A stretch of DNA of 35,550 bases, taken from NCBI GenBank assembly GCA_015296075.1, contig DVDV01000417.1:1-35550 (forward strand). The letters are read 5' to 3'. Below, piece after piece: positions 1 through 9,301 of the stretch (positions within the stretch are counted from its first letter, which is position 1; the number at the start of each line of letters is the position of its first letter). This DNA is from Leptolyngbyaceae cyanobacterium M33_DOE_097 (GTDB lineage Bacteria; Cyanobacteriota; Cyanobacteriia; Leptolyngbyales; Leptolyngbyaceae). The position numbers were made by a program, and so were the translations under genes. The notes under the pieces are model-generated. The model saw only the letters and a program-made list of their open reading frames with translations, had not been told where the DNA came from and did not search any database.

Positions 1-138
1 GAAACATTTGTACTGAAGTCAGAGCCTCTAAAGGCTTGTGCGCTCAATTTTATGAACGGCAGAATGGGTATTCCAGCCATTGATAGCTGTTCAAAATGAA
101 TATTTTTGTGAGAATTATTCTCATACTGAGAATTGCTG
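1..138. repeat. MITE-like repeat element, right-hand part (left end cut by window edge)
   Basis: Positions 1-122 are identical to 35429-35550 in the same orientation. Here the element continues to about 138 and ends in TGAGAATTGCTG, the reverse complement of the CAGCAATTCTCA that opens the other copy at 35413. Joining the two partial copies gives a composite of about 154 bp whose ends pair at 16 of 18 positions. No transposase is encoded, so a non-autonomous miniature element is the simplest reading. The flanks differ at the two sites, so no target duplication can be read. Confidence 0.6.
109..123. promoter_or_regulatory. 7-1-7 palindrome resembling a Fur box, inside the repeat element
   Basis: TGAGAATTATTCTCA is a perfect 7-1-7 inverted repeat and resembles the 7-1-7 form of Fur-family operators (TGATAATnATTATCA). 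A further TGAGAAT half-site follows at 127-133. The same half-site forms the element's terminal repeat, so this may be a transposase-recognition repeat rather than a regulator site. Confidence 0.25.
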
Positions 139-242
139 TGTTGCATAGCGATCAAAATCGCTTCAATAACAGGAGGACGGTCTTCTAAACCGTAAATTAG
201 CCCACTTGGACGGGCAGGTGAATTACCAGTGTCTGTCGTCAT
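138..242 (-). pseudogene. N-terminal fragment of a uracil/xanthine permease, interrupted by the repeat element
   Basis: Reading the minus strand from an ATG at 240-242 gives about 35 codons that include GLIYGLEDRPP and IEAILIAMQH. This matches the N-terminal signature of the nucleobase:cation symporter-2 (UraA/PbuX) family, membrane carriers that import uracil or xanthine. In the family the LQH motif runs straight into the first membrane helix. Here similarity stops after the His codon, exactly where the element's terminal repeat begins. The frame then runs through the element and would stop after about 80 residues, judging by the other copy. Either the gene is disrupted by the element, or the true continuation was lost where the assembly broke. 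The family call rests on a short stretch. Confidence 0.5.
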
Positions 243-565
243 TCTTGAGTGCCTTCTCTAAGGAACCACTGCTCGCAATCGCAACCTTTAGAAGCAGAGC
301 AGCTAACTATTTCGATAGAGTCTAGTCAATATAAATGACGGATTTCGTGATGGTTGTTACATCCAGAGAAAATTTTTCATTTTTTGTATACAGAATACAT
401 AGTTTTTCTCTCAACCATTGGTTAAGCCCTATGTTGAGGCTTTCGCGTGTTTTGTGCGTCATCCCTTTTGAGCCGCCGTTCTACATGCAAATCAACAGGT
501 TAGGGCATGTCGGTGTTAGCCTAGAGAAGCTGATATTATCGATCAATTTTCCTGTGTTTTCAGCC
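243..565. other. Intergenic region between the permease fragment and mnmA
   Basis: These 323 bases separate two divergent genes and should hold both promoters. An ATG frame in phase with mnmA extends back to 335, but its 77 extra codons resemble nothing at the start of MnmA proteins. Visible structure is an inverted repeat TGTAT-N5-ATACA at 385-399, enclosed by AGAGAAAA (365-372) and TTTTCTCT (404-411). No convincing -35/-10 pair or RNA gene was found. Confidence 0.5.
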
Positions 566-1636
566 ATGAAAAAAGTAGTGGTGGGTCTTTCGGGTGGAGT
601 TGACAGCTCAACCGCAGCCGCAATTCTATGTGAGCAAGGGTACGACGTTGAGGGCTTAACCCTATGGTTGATGCGTGGCAAGGGTCAGTGCTGCTCAGAG
701 GGCATGGTTGACGCAGCGCGAATATGTGAGCAGCTCGGCATTTCACACCACATTGTTGATACCCGCGACAGCTTTCAAGAATATATTGTGGATTATTTAG
801 TGTCGGGCTACAGCGAAGGGATTACACCCCTGCCTTGCTCACAATGTAATCGGGCTGTCAAGTTTGGGCCGATGCTGAATTACGCGCGGCAAGAGTTAGC
901 GGGTGACTATATCGCGACAGGTCATTATGCGCGTACCCGCTATGATGCTGACCGCGATCGCTACCAGTTACTGCGAGCAATTGATCGCAATAAAGATCAG
1001 TCCTACTTTCTCTACGATCTGCCTCAAGACGTTTTGGCGCATGTCCTGTTTCCGCTGGGAGAAAAACATAAGCCCGAAACCCGCCAAATTGCTGGGCAAT
1101 TTAACCTGTCCACTGCCGAAAAGCCCGAAAGCCAGGATCTTTGCTTAGTCGAGGCAAACGGCTCAATGCGCGCTTTTCTTGACAAGTATCTGACACCCCA
1201 AAAAGGCGATGTGGTTGATCAGTCCGGACGGGTGTTGGGGCAGCATGATGGCGTGCATCACTACACCATTGGTCAACGCAAAGGATTGGGCATTGCTCAC
1301 AGCGAGCCGCTGTATGTGATTGGCCTGGATGCCGTCAACAATCGCGTCATTGTGGGCGATCGCGCCGCAACTTTCGCCGCAGAATGCACCGTACAACGGG
1401 TCAATTGGGTGTCTATCGCGCCCCCCGATGCCCCCATTCGCGCCGAAGTGCAAATTCGCTACCGCTCTAAACCAACACCAGCAACCGTCATGCCACTCGA
1501 CAACAACCGCGTGCGGATTGTGTTTGACGAACCCCAATCGAGCATTACACCCGGTCAAGCAGCCGTTTGGTATGACGGTGAGGTGCTGCTAGGCGGTGGC
1601 ATTATTGAGCGTCAGTCGCCTGCAGATAAGGGCTAA
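566..1636 (+). CDS. mnmA: tRNA-specific 2-thiouridylase MnmA
   Basis: This cytoplasmic enzyme adenylates and thiolates uridine 34 of tRNA Lys, Glu and Gln wobble positions, taking sulfur from a persulfide relay. The 356-residue product starts [15 protein letters not shown], the PP-loop ATP-binding motif (residues 9-15). The catalytic cysteine pair is C94 (in [10 protein letters not shown]) and C193 (in ESQDLC). The length fits the family (about 350-370). The start at 566 was chosen because the PP-loop strand begins there and the in-frame extension to 335 has no MnmA-like sequence. No strong ribosome-binding site is visible. The 3' end overlaps the end of the convergent NRPS-like gene by 35 bases, and no terminator hairpin is seen between them. 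Confidence 0.95.
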   Translation: MKKVVVGLSGGVDSSTAAAILCEQGYDVEGLTLWLMRGKGQCCSEGMVDAARICEQLGISHHIVDTRDSFQEYIVDYLVSGYSEGITPLPCSQCNRAVKFGPMLNYARQELAGDYIATGHYARTRYDADRDRYQLLRAIDRNKDQSYFLYDLPQDVLAHVLFPLGEKHKPETRQIAGQFNLSTAEKPESQDLCLVEANGSMRAFLDKYLTPQKGDVVDQSGRVLGQHDGVHHYTIGQRKGLGIAHSEPLYVIGLDAVNNRVIVGDRAATFAAECTVQRVNWVSIAPPDAPIRAEVQIRYRSKPTPATVMPLDNNRVRIVFDEPQSSITPGQAAVWYDGEVLLGGGIIERQSPADKG

Positions 1637-4600
1637 GCTGTTTGGCGATCGCTTCCACGTAAGGTTCCTGCAACATGCTGGAGTGCCCGCCGGGTACGTC
1701 AAACGCCTTTACACCTTGCGTCGCGCGATCGCCCCAACCAAATAGCGGATCCTTATACACATGGATAAACGGCTCATCATCAATCCCCGGTTGATCGACC
1801 ACTAGCTTTTCGGTCGCACGGAATAGCAGTAACTCGCCCTCGTAGGGTTGAGGTTGATATTCCTTTGCCGCAAAACGGTAGACATCGCGAATTGTAATGT
1901 CTTGCAAGAAAGCGGGCACCGCTTGCTGACGCGCCAGATAGTAACGCAACAACCGCACCTTAGTGTGCTTAGCCAGGGTTTTTACCCGTTTCTGCGCCTG
2001 ATAGGTCAAGAAATTTGTGCCCTTTTTCGCGACTTTTCCAGCAACGGTAGACAGCTTCAATAAGGGCTTTAGCAGGTACTTACTCTGGGGTAAACCAGTT
2101 TGAGCCGCTTTGGTGACAGCCGCTAAACGCTGCCAACGCTGACGGTTTTCGTAGGTGCTATCTTTCTTCTCGCGCATATCCGCCGCATCAATCAGCGCCA
2201 CCAGAGGCACCGTTTCACCCTGAGCTTGTAGCTCAACCGCGATCGCCTGAGCTAATGCGCCCCCAGCGCACAACCCGCCTAAAAAGTAAGGACCATGCGG
2301 CTGCACACTGCGAATTTTCTCAATGTAGTAGCTGACCATCTCGCGAATCCGCGTATGAGCAACAGGCAAGTCTTCGCGGCTGTAGGGGCGTAACCCATAA
2401 ACCGGGCGATCGCCACCGATCCGTTGAGCCAGGTTGAGGTAGAGAATTGTTTCGCCATCGGCATCATGCACAAAGAAAAACGGCGGTTGCTGACCACCTG
2501 CTTTGATTGTTACCAGCGAATCACGTGGGCCAGTCGCTTGATCGGGTTGGAGTGCCTGCGCCAGTTGCTCAATTGTGGGTGCTTCAAACAGCGTCGCCAG
2601 GGGGAAGCTCCTGCCAAACACCTGCTCGATTTTGCCAAACAGTTGAATCGCAAGCAGCGAGTTACCACCCAACTCAAAGAAGTTGTCACACACGCCCAAC
2701 TCAGACACACCCAAAACAGCCTGCCAGATGTCGGCTAACTGACGCTCTACCTCATTGCGGGGTGGCACAATCGGCTGTGTTTTCTGATTGAGTAGAGCAT
2801 CGCGATCGATCTCGCCCGTCTCAGTCAGCGGCATTTCATCGAGCTTGTGAAGTTGGCACGGAACACTCACGCCATAGCGATCGCTCAGTTCCAACCGCTC
2901 CAGTTGAACAGCATCCACCTCAGCGGTGTACCAGATCTTGAGTGCCTGCTTACCGTAGGTGCCGCCAACCGTCAGGGGTTCGATATGGTGACTGGTGCCT
3001 TCTAGACCGACTAGAACGTGCGGTTGTTGGTGATGAACAGCCGCCAACAACGTTTCTAAACCCTGCTGCACAGACATTGCATAGTGCCCTTGGGCGCGGG
3101 TCGCCTCTTTGCCCTGATAGCCCTTACTCACACCCAGATCATCCCAGGTGCTAGAGCCAAAACAGTAACTCTGGCGAGCCTTTTGGCGATGCTGGTAGAG
3201 GCTAAAGCTATCCAAAAAGTTATTCGCTGCCGAATAACCACCCACCGTTGCGCCACCAAAGAAGCTAATCAGCGAAGAGAAGCCAATAAAGAGGTACTCA
3301 GGCTGTTGTTGCATCAGTTGATGCAGCACCCAGGTGCCGACCACCTTGGGTTCCAACGTTTTAGCAAAAGTCTCAGCCGTTTCTTCCATCAGCCAGCGGT
3401 CAGGCGCAACCCCCGCCAGGTGAATCACCCCATTCAGGGGACACTGCCACTCGGTTTGCCACTGCTGACACGTCTGTTGAATCTGCTCAAAGTTGGTCAA
3501 ATCAGCCGCCGCATAGGCGATCGCACCGCCTGTTTCGTGAGCCAACGCTTCTAGCGCTTGAAATGCCTGAATCCGCTCAGACACTTTGCCTTGTTGCGTT
3601 AACATCGCTGACCAATCACTTCGTTCGGGTAATGGTGTGCGCCCCAGTAAGAGCAAGCGAGCCTGGTAAGTTTGCAGTAAATAGCGAGCAATTTCAGTAC
3701 CAATGCCGCCTAAACCCCCACTCAGCAAATACATACCACCCTGCTTAAAGGGCAAGGGTTGAGTTGATTGCTCTAGCAAGTTAGCTGGCTCTAAGCGCAA
3801 AATAAAACGATCGCCATTGCGATAAGCCACTTCACGCTCGCGCTCAGGTTGCAACATTTCCTGAAGTACCAGATGTGGAGTCGCATCCCCTGCCACAAAG
3901 TCCATGTGACAACAATCGAGCCAGAGCAACTCGCGGGGTAAGGTCTTGATCAGACCCAGCAACGGTGCTTTTTCGTAGGCAATCTCAGCATCCGAGTCAA
4001 CACCCTGCACATGACTGGAAACAACTGCCAACCGAATCGTCTCAGTTGGGTCTAACTGATTGAGTGCCTGCGCTAAAAACAACAGGCTATAAACGCCCAA
4101 ATTCTGAGCTTGCTGGAGCTGCGCTAAGTTAGCCACTTCGCCTTTATAGGCCGCATAAGTCCAGCAGTGGAAGATGGTTGAAACGGGTTGCGCGATCGCG
4201 CTCAGCAACTTGTGATAGTGTTCTGGCTGAGCCGGATCAAGCTGAAACACCTGCTCAGAGATTTGAGCATACGATTCACCTGCTTCCACGATGATCCAAG
4301 GTTGTTGGCGCTCTTCCAGGTAGGCAATCAGGGCATCAGCAAACCCCAGTTGATCCTTAAAAACGAGTGCCAAACCTGTATGAGAAAGGCTTTCAAAGGC
4401 ATCATGCTCACGCCGACACCAGACCTTGCGGTAAAACCAATCAGGCAAGGTGTTTTCATTACGCAACAGGATATCAATCCGCTTGACCAACTCGCTAAAC
4501 TCACCCGCGTCAAACTGCTGCTTTAATTGCGATCGCTGAATCTTACCAATCGAGGTCTTAGGAATCACAGACTGCTCAACAGGCAGCAAGTAGGTAGGGC

Positions 4601-6689
4601 TAATTCCCACCTTGCGCACAACGGTTTTTTGAATTTCTTTCAGCAGTTGCGTCAGCGGCTCGTCATCTGAAATTTCGGTATTGAAGAAGACCACCAGCTG
4701 ATCAGTGTCACTGCCAGCAGAACGCGTCGCACAAGCCGCCGTGTAAGACACTTCAACGCCTGCAACCTCTTCGACAACCGCTTCAATTTCATGGGTGTAG
4801 TAGTTGCTGCCATTGATAATGATGACATCCTTACTACGCCCGGTAATGGTGAGTGCGCCATGCCGCAAAAAGCCCAAGTCACCCGTCTTAAACCAGCCAT
4901 CCTCAGTAAAGACTTCCTGGTTCATCTCAGGGTTTTGATAGTAACCGGGAGTAACCGTCACGCCTTTGACTTGCAAGAAACCAATCGTTTCTTCGGGCAC
5001 AAGTTGGTTCTGGTCATCCACAATCCGCAACGACACGCCGGGAATCGGAGTCCCCAAGTTTGCAAACGAATCACCAAACGGACTGTCTGTTTCAACCAGG
5101 TACGTTTCGCACGACGTTACCCCCGAACTCGTCTCAGCCATCCCCCAGGAGGAGTGCATCGCGGTGGGCTGCAACCCAAAAGGTGCCAGCAACTCAAGAA
5201 AGCGTCGAGACGTTTTAGGGGCAATTGGTTCCGCTGTACTCAAGCACGATCGCAGGCACGACAGATCCCACTTGCGTTGCTTGATCGCCTCCGCGCGATC
5301 GCCCACAAGCGCATAGGCAAAATTAGGTGCCCAGGCACTCGTGGCCCGATATTTCTCGATCCAGTCAAACCACTTGAGCGGATCGGCTAACACAGCAGAA
5401 GTTGGCGCGTGGATCTGACGGGCACCCAAAAAGACCGGACGAATTACGCAGCGAATAATGGGACCAGGATGATCAAGCGGTAGCCAGTTGAGAAAGATAT
5501 CAGCAGCATTAAAGTCGCTTTGGTCAGCCGTACCGCGAATGCTATTCACCAGGTTGTGATGAGTCAGCGTCACCCCTTTGGGCACGCCCGTACTGCCAGA
5601 CGTAAGCAGCAGCAAGGCCAGGTCTTCGGGTTGGCTGACGTGATGGGTGCGATCGCCCTCAGCCTGCCAAATCTCTTCCAGAGCAACCGCCTTAAACCCT
5701 TCCAGGTTCAACTCTTGAGCTAATCTTTGCAGACCCGTTAATTGGGCTTTCGTCGTTAAAATCAGGGGCTTTCCCAGCCGCTCCCAGGCATTCAGCAGCT
5801 TTTTTACAACACTGTTTGATGCCTCGTAGCTAGGAGCTGGGGCGATCGGAACGGGAACAAACCCACCTAAAAAACAGCCCCAAAAAGCCGGAATAAAGGA
5901 TTGATTCCCCTCAACCTGAAAAATGACCTTATCTTGCGGCGACAAGCCCTGCTGACGCAAACCCGCCAGCACCCGCTCGGCAGCTTCTAATAACTCAGCG
6001 TAGGATTGGCTATTTTCAGATGAGTCTGCTTGGAGATAGGTCACGCCCCCAGTCGTAAGTTGGGTCGCAGCCCGATGCAACACTTGAGCCAGGTTCGTTG
6101 GCAGATCAGGGTCAACTGGCAACGGTTTGCCAACACTGAGAGCAAGCGGCTTGGGTGCCGTTTCAGTCTGGGTTGTCGCGCTCGCGACCGCAGCAGCCTG
6201 TACCTCGGTTGCCGCTTGAGATTGTCGCCAGTTTGAAGGTAATAGATCGGCAATGTGCAAAGGTGGAATCGGTGGGGTGGCATCTTGCACCGTTACAGCC
6301 ACTTGCTGAATCCCTGGCAGCGATCGCACGCGCTCTTCCCATTCAGAGGCCAAAGCGGCATCCACAACCGGAATTTGCAACAAGGCATCCACGTCAACAG
6401 CACCTTGAGGGGTCAAAGGCACATTTGAGATAGGGACAAAATGAATAATCGGAAGGTTACTTAACAGGCTCTTTTCCAAGTGGGATCGCAAGCGCGTTTC
6501 AGAAAAATGCCCATTACACACGACGTAAGCCACAAACTCTGACCCACCAATGGCCAGTTGGCGTTGGACGACAACGCAGTCCTCAATTGAGGGGTGTTCG
6601 GCTAAGTGTAATTTAATCTTCCGTTCCGATTGCATGTCATGGGGGGGCTGATGCATCCTGTCTTGGTCAAAACCTGCGATGGTTTGCAT
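1602..6689 (-). CDS. NRPS-like A-KR-T-TE enzyme with split pseudo-Asub domain (putative alpha-keto acid activating/reducing synthetase)
   Basis: A 1695-residue single-module megaenzyme. An N-terminal Asub-like stretch (about 24-108) is followed by the first half of a second one (about 111-150). A complete adenylation domain comes next (about 200-725: [10 protein letters not shown] at 363-372, [11 protein letters not shown] at 513-523, K716). A ketoreductase follows (NADPH motif GGLGGIG 991-997, catalytic S1138/S1139, Y1152, N1156), then the second Asub half (about 1240-1300, [10 protein letters not shown]). A carrier domain (GGNSLLA, S1344) and a type I thioesterase (C1474 in GGLCAGG, D1501, H1669) end the protein. 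There is no condensation, ketosynthase or acyltransferase domain. The order matches keto-acid-reducing depsipeptide modules such as those for cereulide. Inference: it loads a keto acid on its carrier, reduces it and releases a hydroxy acid or passes it on. The substrate is unknown. Later start codons exist, and no clear ribosome-binding site decides between them. Confidence 0.85.
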   Translation of the reverse strand: MQTIAGFDQDRMHQPPHDMQSERKIKLHLAEHPSIEDCVVVQRQLAIGGSEFVAYVVCNGHFSETRLRSHLEKSLLSNLPIIHFVPISNVPLTPQGAVDVDALLQIPVVDAALASEWEERVRSLPGIQQVAVTVQDATPPIPPLHIADLLPSNWRQSQAATEVQAAAVASATTQTETAPKPLALSVGKPLPVDPDLPTNLAQVLHRAATQLTTGGVTYLQADSSENSQSYAELLEAAERVLAGLRQQGLSPQDKVIFQVEGNQSFIPAFWGCFLGGFVPVPIAPAPSYEASNSVVKKLLNAWERLGKPLILTTKAQLTGLQRLAQELNLEGFKAVALEEIWQAEGDRTHHVSQPEDLALLLLTSGSTGVPKGVTLTHHNLVNSIRGTADQSDFNAADIFLNWLPLDHPGPIIRCVIRPVFLGARQIHAPTSAVLADPLKWFDWIEKYRATSAWAPNFAYALVGDRAEAIKQRKWDLSCLRSCLSTAEPIAPKTSRRFLELLAPFGLQPTAMHSSWGMAETSSGVTSCETYLVETDSPFGDSFANLGTPIPGVSLRIVDDQNQLVPEETIGFLQVKGVTVTPGYYQNPEMNQEVFTEDGWFKTGDLGFLRHGALTITGRSKDVIIINGSNYYTHEIEAVVEEVAGVEVSYTAACATRSAGSDTDQLVVFFNTEISDDEPLTQLLKEIQKTVVRKVGISPTYLLPVEQSVIPKTSIGKIQRSQLKQQFDAGEFSELVKRIDILLRNENTLPDWFYRKVWCRREHDAFESLSHTGLALVFKDQLGFADALIAYLEERQQPWIIVEAGESYAQISEQVFQLDPAQPEHYHKLLSAIAQPVSTIFHCWTYAAYKGEVANLAQLQQAQNLGVYSLLFLAQALNQLDPTETIRLAVVSSHVQGVDSDAEIAYEKAPLLGLIKTLPRELLWLDCCHMDFVAGDATPHLVLQEMLQPEREREVAYRNGDRFILRLEPANLLEQSTQPLPFKQGGMYLLSGGLGGIGTEIARYLLQTYQARLLLLGRTPLPERSDWSAMLTQQGKVSERIQAFQALEALAHETGGAIAYAAADLTNFEQIQQTCQQWQTEWQCPLNGVIHLAGVAPDRWLMEETAETFAKTLEPKVVGTWVLHQLMQQQPEYLFIGFSSLISFFGGATVGGYSAANNFLDSFSLYQHRQKARQSYCFGSSTWDDLGVSKGYQGKEATRAQGHYAMSVQQGLETLLAAVHHQQPHVLVGLEGTSHHIEPLTVGGTYGKQALKIWYTAEVDAVQLERLELSDRYGVSVPCQLHKLDEMPLTETGEIDRDALLNQKTQPIVPPRNEVERQLADIWQAVLGVSELGVCDNFFELGGNSLLAIQLFGKIEQVFGRSFPLATLFEAPTIEQLAQALQPDQATGPRDSLVTIKAGGQQPPFFFVHDADGETILYLNLAQRIGGDRPVYGLRPYSREDLPVAHTRIREMVSYYIEKIRSVQPHGPYFLGGLCAGGALAQAIAVELQAQGETVPLVALIDAADMREKKDSTYENRQRWQRLAAVTKAAQTGLPQSKYLLKPLLKLSTVAGKVAKKGTNFLTYQAQKRVKTLAKHTKVRLLRYYLARQQAVPAFLQDITIRDVYRFAAKEYQPQPYEGELLLFRATEKLVVDQPGIDDEPFIHVYKDPLFGWGDRATQGVKAFDVPGGHSSMLQEPYVEAIAKQLSPYLQATDAQ

Positions 6690-7865
6690 AAAAGCAATCT
6701 CTGCCTCTTAACAATTACAGATGAACGAGCAAAAGAGCACTGTGAAATAGGTTTCGTTAAACTTTCGTGACTAATGTCGGCTAATCACGTTTGGTTCTTT
6801 CTTAAGATGGGCAAACAACCCTAAGAAGATCACACACCATCTGGGAAAACATTAAAAATCCTAAATTCTCAGTCGGGAAAACTCTGATCGGGTATCAATT
6901 TTACTCTGCGGACTTTTTAATTTATAACTCTACACGTCTATTAGATCTATAGGCGATCTCCGCCTGAGCCTGCTAGTTAATTGGGTGAAGATTTAGTGAA
7001 TCACAATTAGTCTCATAAGAGACAAATACAAGAGTTTAATTTCTCTTGGGAGATTAATCACATACAATTTCCCCCTTCCTTAAACAGCTTTTAATTTTTA
7101 GCTAAACAGTTTTACCCACAGATTTAACGTCTCGTTATCCGCAGTCCTCATTCTTTAATTTCTGGATAGCAGCAAAACTGAGAAATATTCAACCCTATTT
7201 GTTGCTTGTTTCTCAGAAAGGTCTTACCTCACGGATTGTAGACATCCATAAGAGCTTCATTTTCTCAAAAAAAGATACCTGATCAAGCCTATCTAAGGGT
7301 CGATTGTTATTAGTTGAAATGCAAAAGACTTAATTCACTCAAACAATTTTCCAGCAAATCCTGAGCCTGATTTTTTACCACTTTAACTCCTCACAAGGTT
7401 GATCAAGTGAATTTTTAAGTAGCAACTTTTGGGAGCATAAGTTTCTTTCTCAGCAGATAAATCTATTAGATTCAAATACAAAAAAATGAGTAACAAATAG
7501 AACATTCACTTCCTAATCATTAGGATATTGGCTAATCGATCATCAACCACACCTAGGATTTTGCAGGTATTATTTTTTACATAATTCCAGATAATTCTAG
7601 TGAGATCAACGGTTTGAGGTGCTTTACCCTACAGCAAAGCACACGCTTACTTAAGCAAAAGCGCGATAGTTATCAATCAAAAATAATGATTTAGTTAATC
7701 CTTAAAAAGCTTGTATTTATATTTACCACGACTTGTCCAATCTCAGTAGCCCCCTCAGTCAAATCTTTCTTACAATCCTGCCAGATAATTTTGAGCGAAA
7801 TGAGACAAACCCCTTCGACTGAGTTCAGTTTTTAGGAAGATGCTTTTTCATGACTTGGCAACCCA
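6690..7865. other. Long AT-rich gene-free region upstream of the NRPS-like gene
   Basis: About 1.2 kb without a credible coding frame, tRNA or transposase on either strand. It is clearly more AT-rich than the flanking genes and full of short A and T runs. Two similar stretches, CCAGATAATTCTAGTGAG near 7585 and CCAGATAATTTTGAGCGA near 7781, are the only internal similarity noticed. It must contain the NRPS-like gene's promoter and leader, and could hold a small RNA that cannot be recognised by eye. Confidence 0.5.
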
Positions 7866-7890
7866 CAAAAAAAGCTGTCAGAGAACAGCC
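7866..7890 (-). terminator. Rho-independent terminator of the heavy-metal-binding protein gene
   Basis: On the minus strand GCTGT-N6-ACAGC (7874-7889) forms a short hairpin followed immediately by a run of seven Ts. It lies about 55 bases past the stop codon of the 7946-8155 gene and also closes the pst-side gene block. Confidence 0.7.
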
Positions 7891-7945
7891 TCAGTAACGA
7901 CTCAAAGCCGAAAATTACTTTTGCACGGGTAGCGAAACTAAATAA

Positions 7946-8155
7946 TCACACGTTTTTAACTGACTCGACTGTGTAACCCGCCGTGGCGATCGCAGCTTTC
8001 ACGTCGGCTTCGGGTTGAGCAGTTTCAATCTTGACTTGCTTTGTTTTTGGATCCGCATCAACTTTCGCCATCGGATCAATCGCAACAACCGCTTTTGTAA
8101 TAGTTTCAGCACAAGCTGAGCAGGCCATATTAGGGACTTTAAATTCCAAATGCAT
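7946..8155 (-). CDS. Small heavy-metal-associated (HMA) domain protein, CopZ-like
   Basis: A 69-residue single-domain protein beginning MHLEFKVPNMACSACAETI. This is the ferredoxin-like HMA fold with its MxCxxC metal-binding loop, which in this family binds Cu(I) or a similar soft metal and hands it to a P-type ATPase. Its length equals one HMA domain, so it is a stand-alone metallochaperone rather than an ATPase fragment. The frame is open to 8185, but the start at 8155 is preceded by GGAG with suitable spacing and gives the usual N-terminus. No copper ATPase lies in the window, so its partner must be elsewhere. Metal specificity is inferred from the family only. Confidence 0.85.
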   Translation of the reverse strand: MHLEFKVPNMACSACAETITKAVVAIDPMAKVDADPKTKQVKIETAQPEADVKAAIATAGYTVESVKNV

Positions 8156-8236
8156 TGCTGATCTCCAAACCATCCGTTTCATCATAAAAGTTGTTTAGTC
8201 GGGACGAGCGATCGCGTGAGTTGCTCACCAAACCGA

Positions 8237-9289
8237 TTAAGCCATTTGGCCAATCTTGGCGATCACTTTCTCGGCAACGTTAGCTGGCAGCGGTACATAA
8301 CCGAGGTCACTGGCATACCGTTGCCCATCCTTTACCCCCCACTGAATCACGTCTTTTAACACCGCTGCTTTTCCAGGTTCGTCATACTGCTGATAAACGA
8401 GTAACCAGCTATACGTCACGATTGGGTAGGAGTTTTCACCCTCTGGATCAGGGACAGAACCCAGCAAATCTTCTCCCAGTTGGACGGTAGCCAACGCTGC
8501 CGCCGCTGCCGCTTCTGTTGGCTCAAGAAATTGACCCGCTTTGTTTTCGATCGCAGCGGTAGCCAGATTTAACTGTTTGGCAAAGGCATACTCAACATAG
8601 CCAATCGTGCCCTCTGTCTGTTGGATCTGGGCACTAATGCCAGCGTTATCTTTAATCCCGATCCCGGCTTTCCAGGCGACGTTTAGCCCCGTTCCGACCG
8701 CCTGTTTCCATTCTGGGCTGATCGCACTCAAATGCGCTGTAAAAGCAGCTGTTGTACCACTACCATCAGAGCGATGCACCAGGAAAATGTCTTGATTGGG
8801 TAGCGAAATACCGGGATTCAGGCCAGCGATCTTAGGGTCATTCCATTTTTTGATTTTGCCTAAAAAAATCTCTGGCAAAACCTGGCGCGACAGTTTTAAG
8901 CCTTTGACACCCGGCAAATTGTAAACCACAGCAATGCTGCCAGAGGTCATTGGTAGGGCGATCGCCCCACGCGTCACTTTTTTGATATCGGCATCCGATA
9001 GCGGCACATCTGTTGCCCCAAAATCGACGGTGCCACTCGTAAATTGCTGGATTCCTGCAGCACTCCCAGTAGGTTGGTAGGAAATTTCAACGTTGGGATG
9101 GGTCTTGTTGTACTCGTTAAACCACTTCAGGTACAGAAACACAGGAAACGTAGCCCCTGCGCCATAGAGGGAAACTGGCTCAGCTAGCGGACTAGAAGTC
9201 GAACTGGGCTGCGACTGTTGCGACTGACAGGAAACCACCCCAACCGCAACCGCTCCCATTGAAACCAGAAAACGACGACGTGATGACAT
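8237..9289 (-). CDS. pstS: Phosphate ABC transporter substrate-binding protein PstS
   Basis: A 350-residue periplasmic protein that binds inorganic phosphate and delivers it to the PstCAB importer. The N-terminus has a twin-arginine motif (SRRRFL) and a lipobox ending at C21 (VVSC), so it is probably exported and membrane-anchored. The mature part starts with the PstS signature LYGAGATFPVFLYLKW and continues with YQPTGSAAGIQQF and VDFGATDVPL, which line the phosphate site; HRSDGSGTT follows. The start is supported by GGGGAG eight bases upstream, which overlaps the stop region of the phosphoesterase gene 12 bases away, so the two are very likely co-transcribed. pstC, pstA and pstB are not adjacent. 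A Pho box was not recognised. Confidence 0.93.
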   Translation of the reverse strand: MSSRRRFLVSMGAVAVGVVSCQSQQSQPSSTSSPLAEPVSLYGAGATFPVFLYLKWFNEYNKTHPNVEISYQPTGSAAGIQQFTSGTVDFGATDVPLSDADIKKVTRGAIALPMTSGSIAVVYNLPGVKGLKLSRQVLPEIFLGKIKKWNDPKIAGLNPGISLPNQDIFLVHRSDGSGTTAAFTAHLSAISPEWKQAVGTGLNVAWKAGIGIKDNAGISAQIQQTEGTIGYVEYAFAKQLNLATAAIENKAGQFLEPTEAAAAAALATVQLGEDLLGSVPDPEGENSYPIVTYSWLLVYQQYDEPGKAAVLKDVIQWGVKDGQRYASDLGYVPLPANVAEKVIAKIGQMA

Positions 9290-9301
9290 CTTCAGCTCCC
9301 C

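Noticed and set aside
385-399. NtcA box upstream of mnmA
   Set aside because: GTA and TAC are seven rather than eight bases apart and no suitable -10 follows at the class II distance.
335-565. N-terminal extension of MnmA from the ATG at 335
   Set aside because: The 77 extra residues do not resemble MnmA, and the PP-loop strand begins directly after the ATG at 566.
4791-5390. Long plus-strand frame opposite the adenylation domain
   Set aside because: It lies wholly inside the well-supported minus-strand gene and its product is compositionally odd with no recognisable motif.
1602-6689. Polyketide synthase
   Set aside because: Ketosynthase and acyltransferase domains are absent; the ketoreductase sits inside an adenylation-type module.
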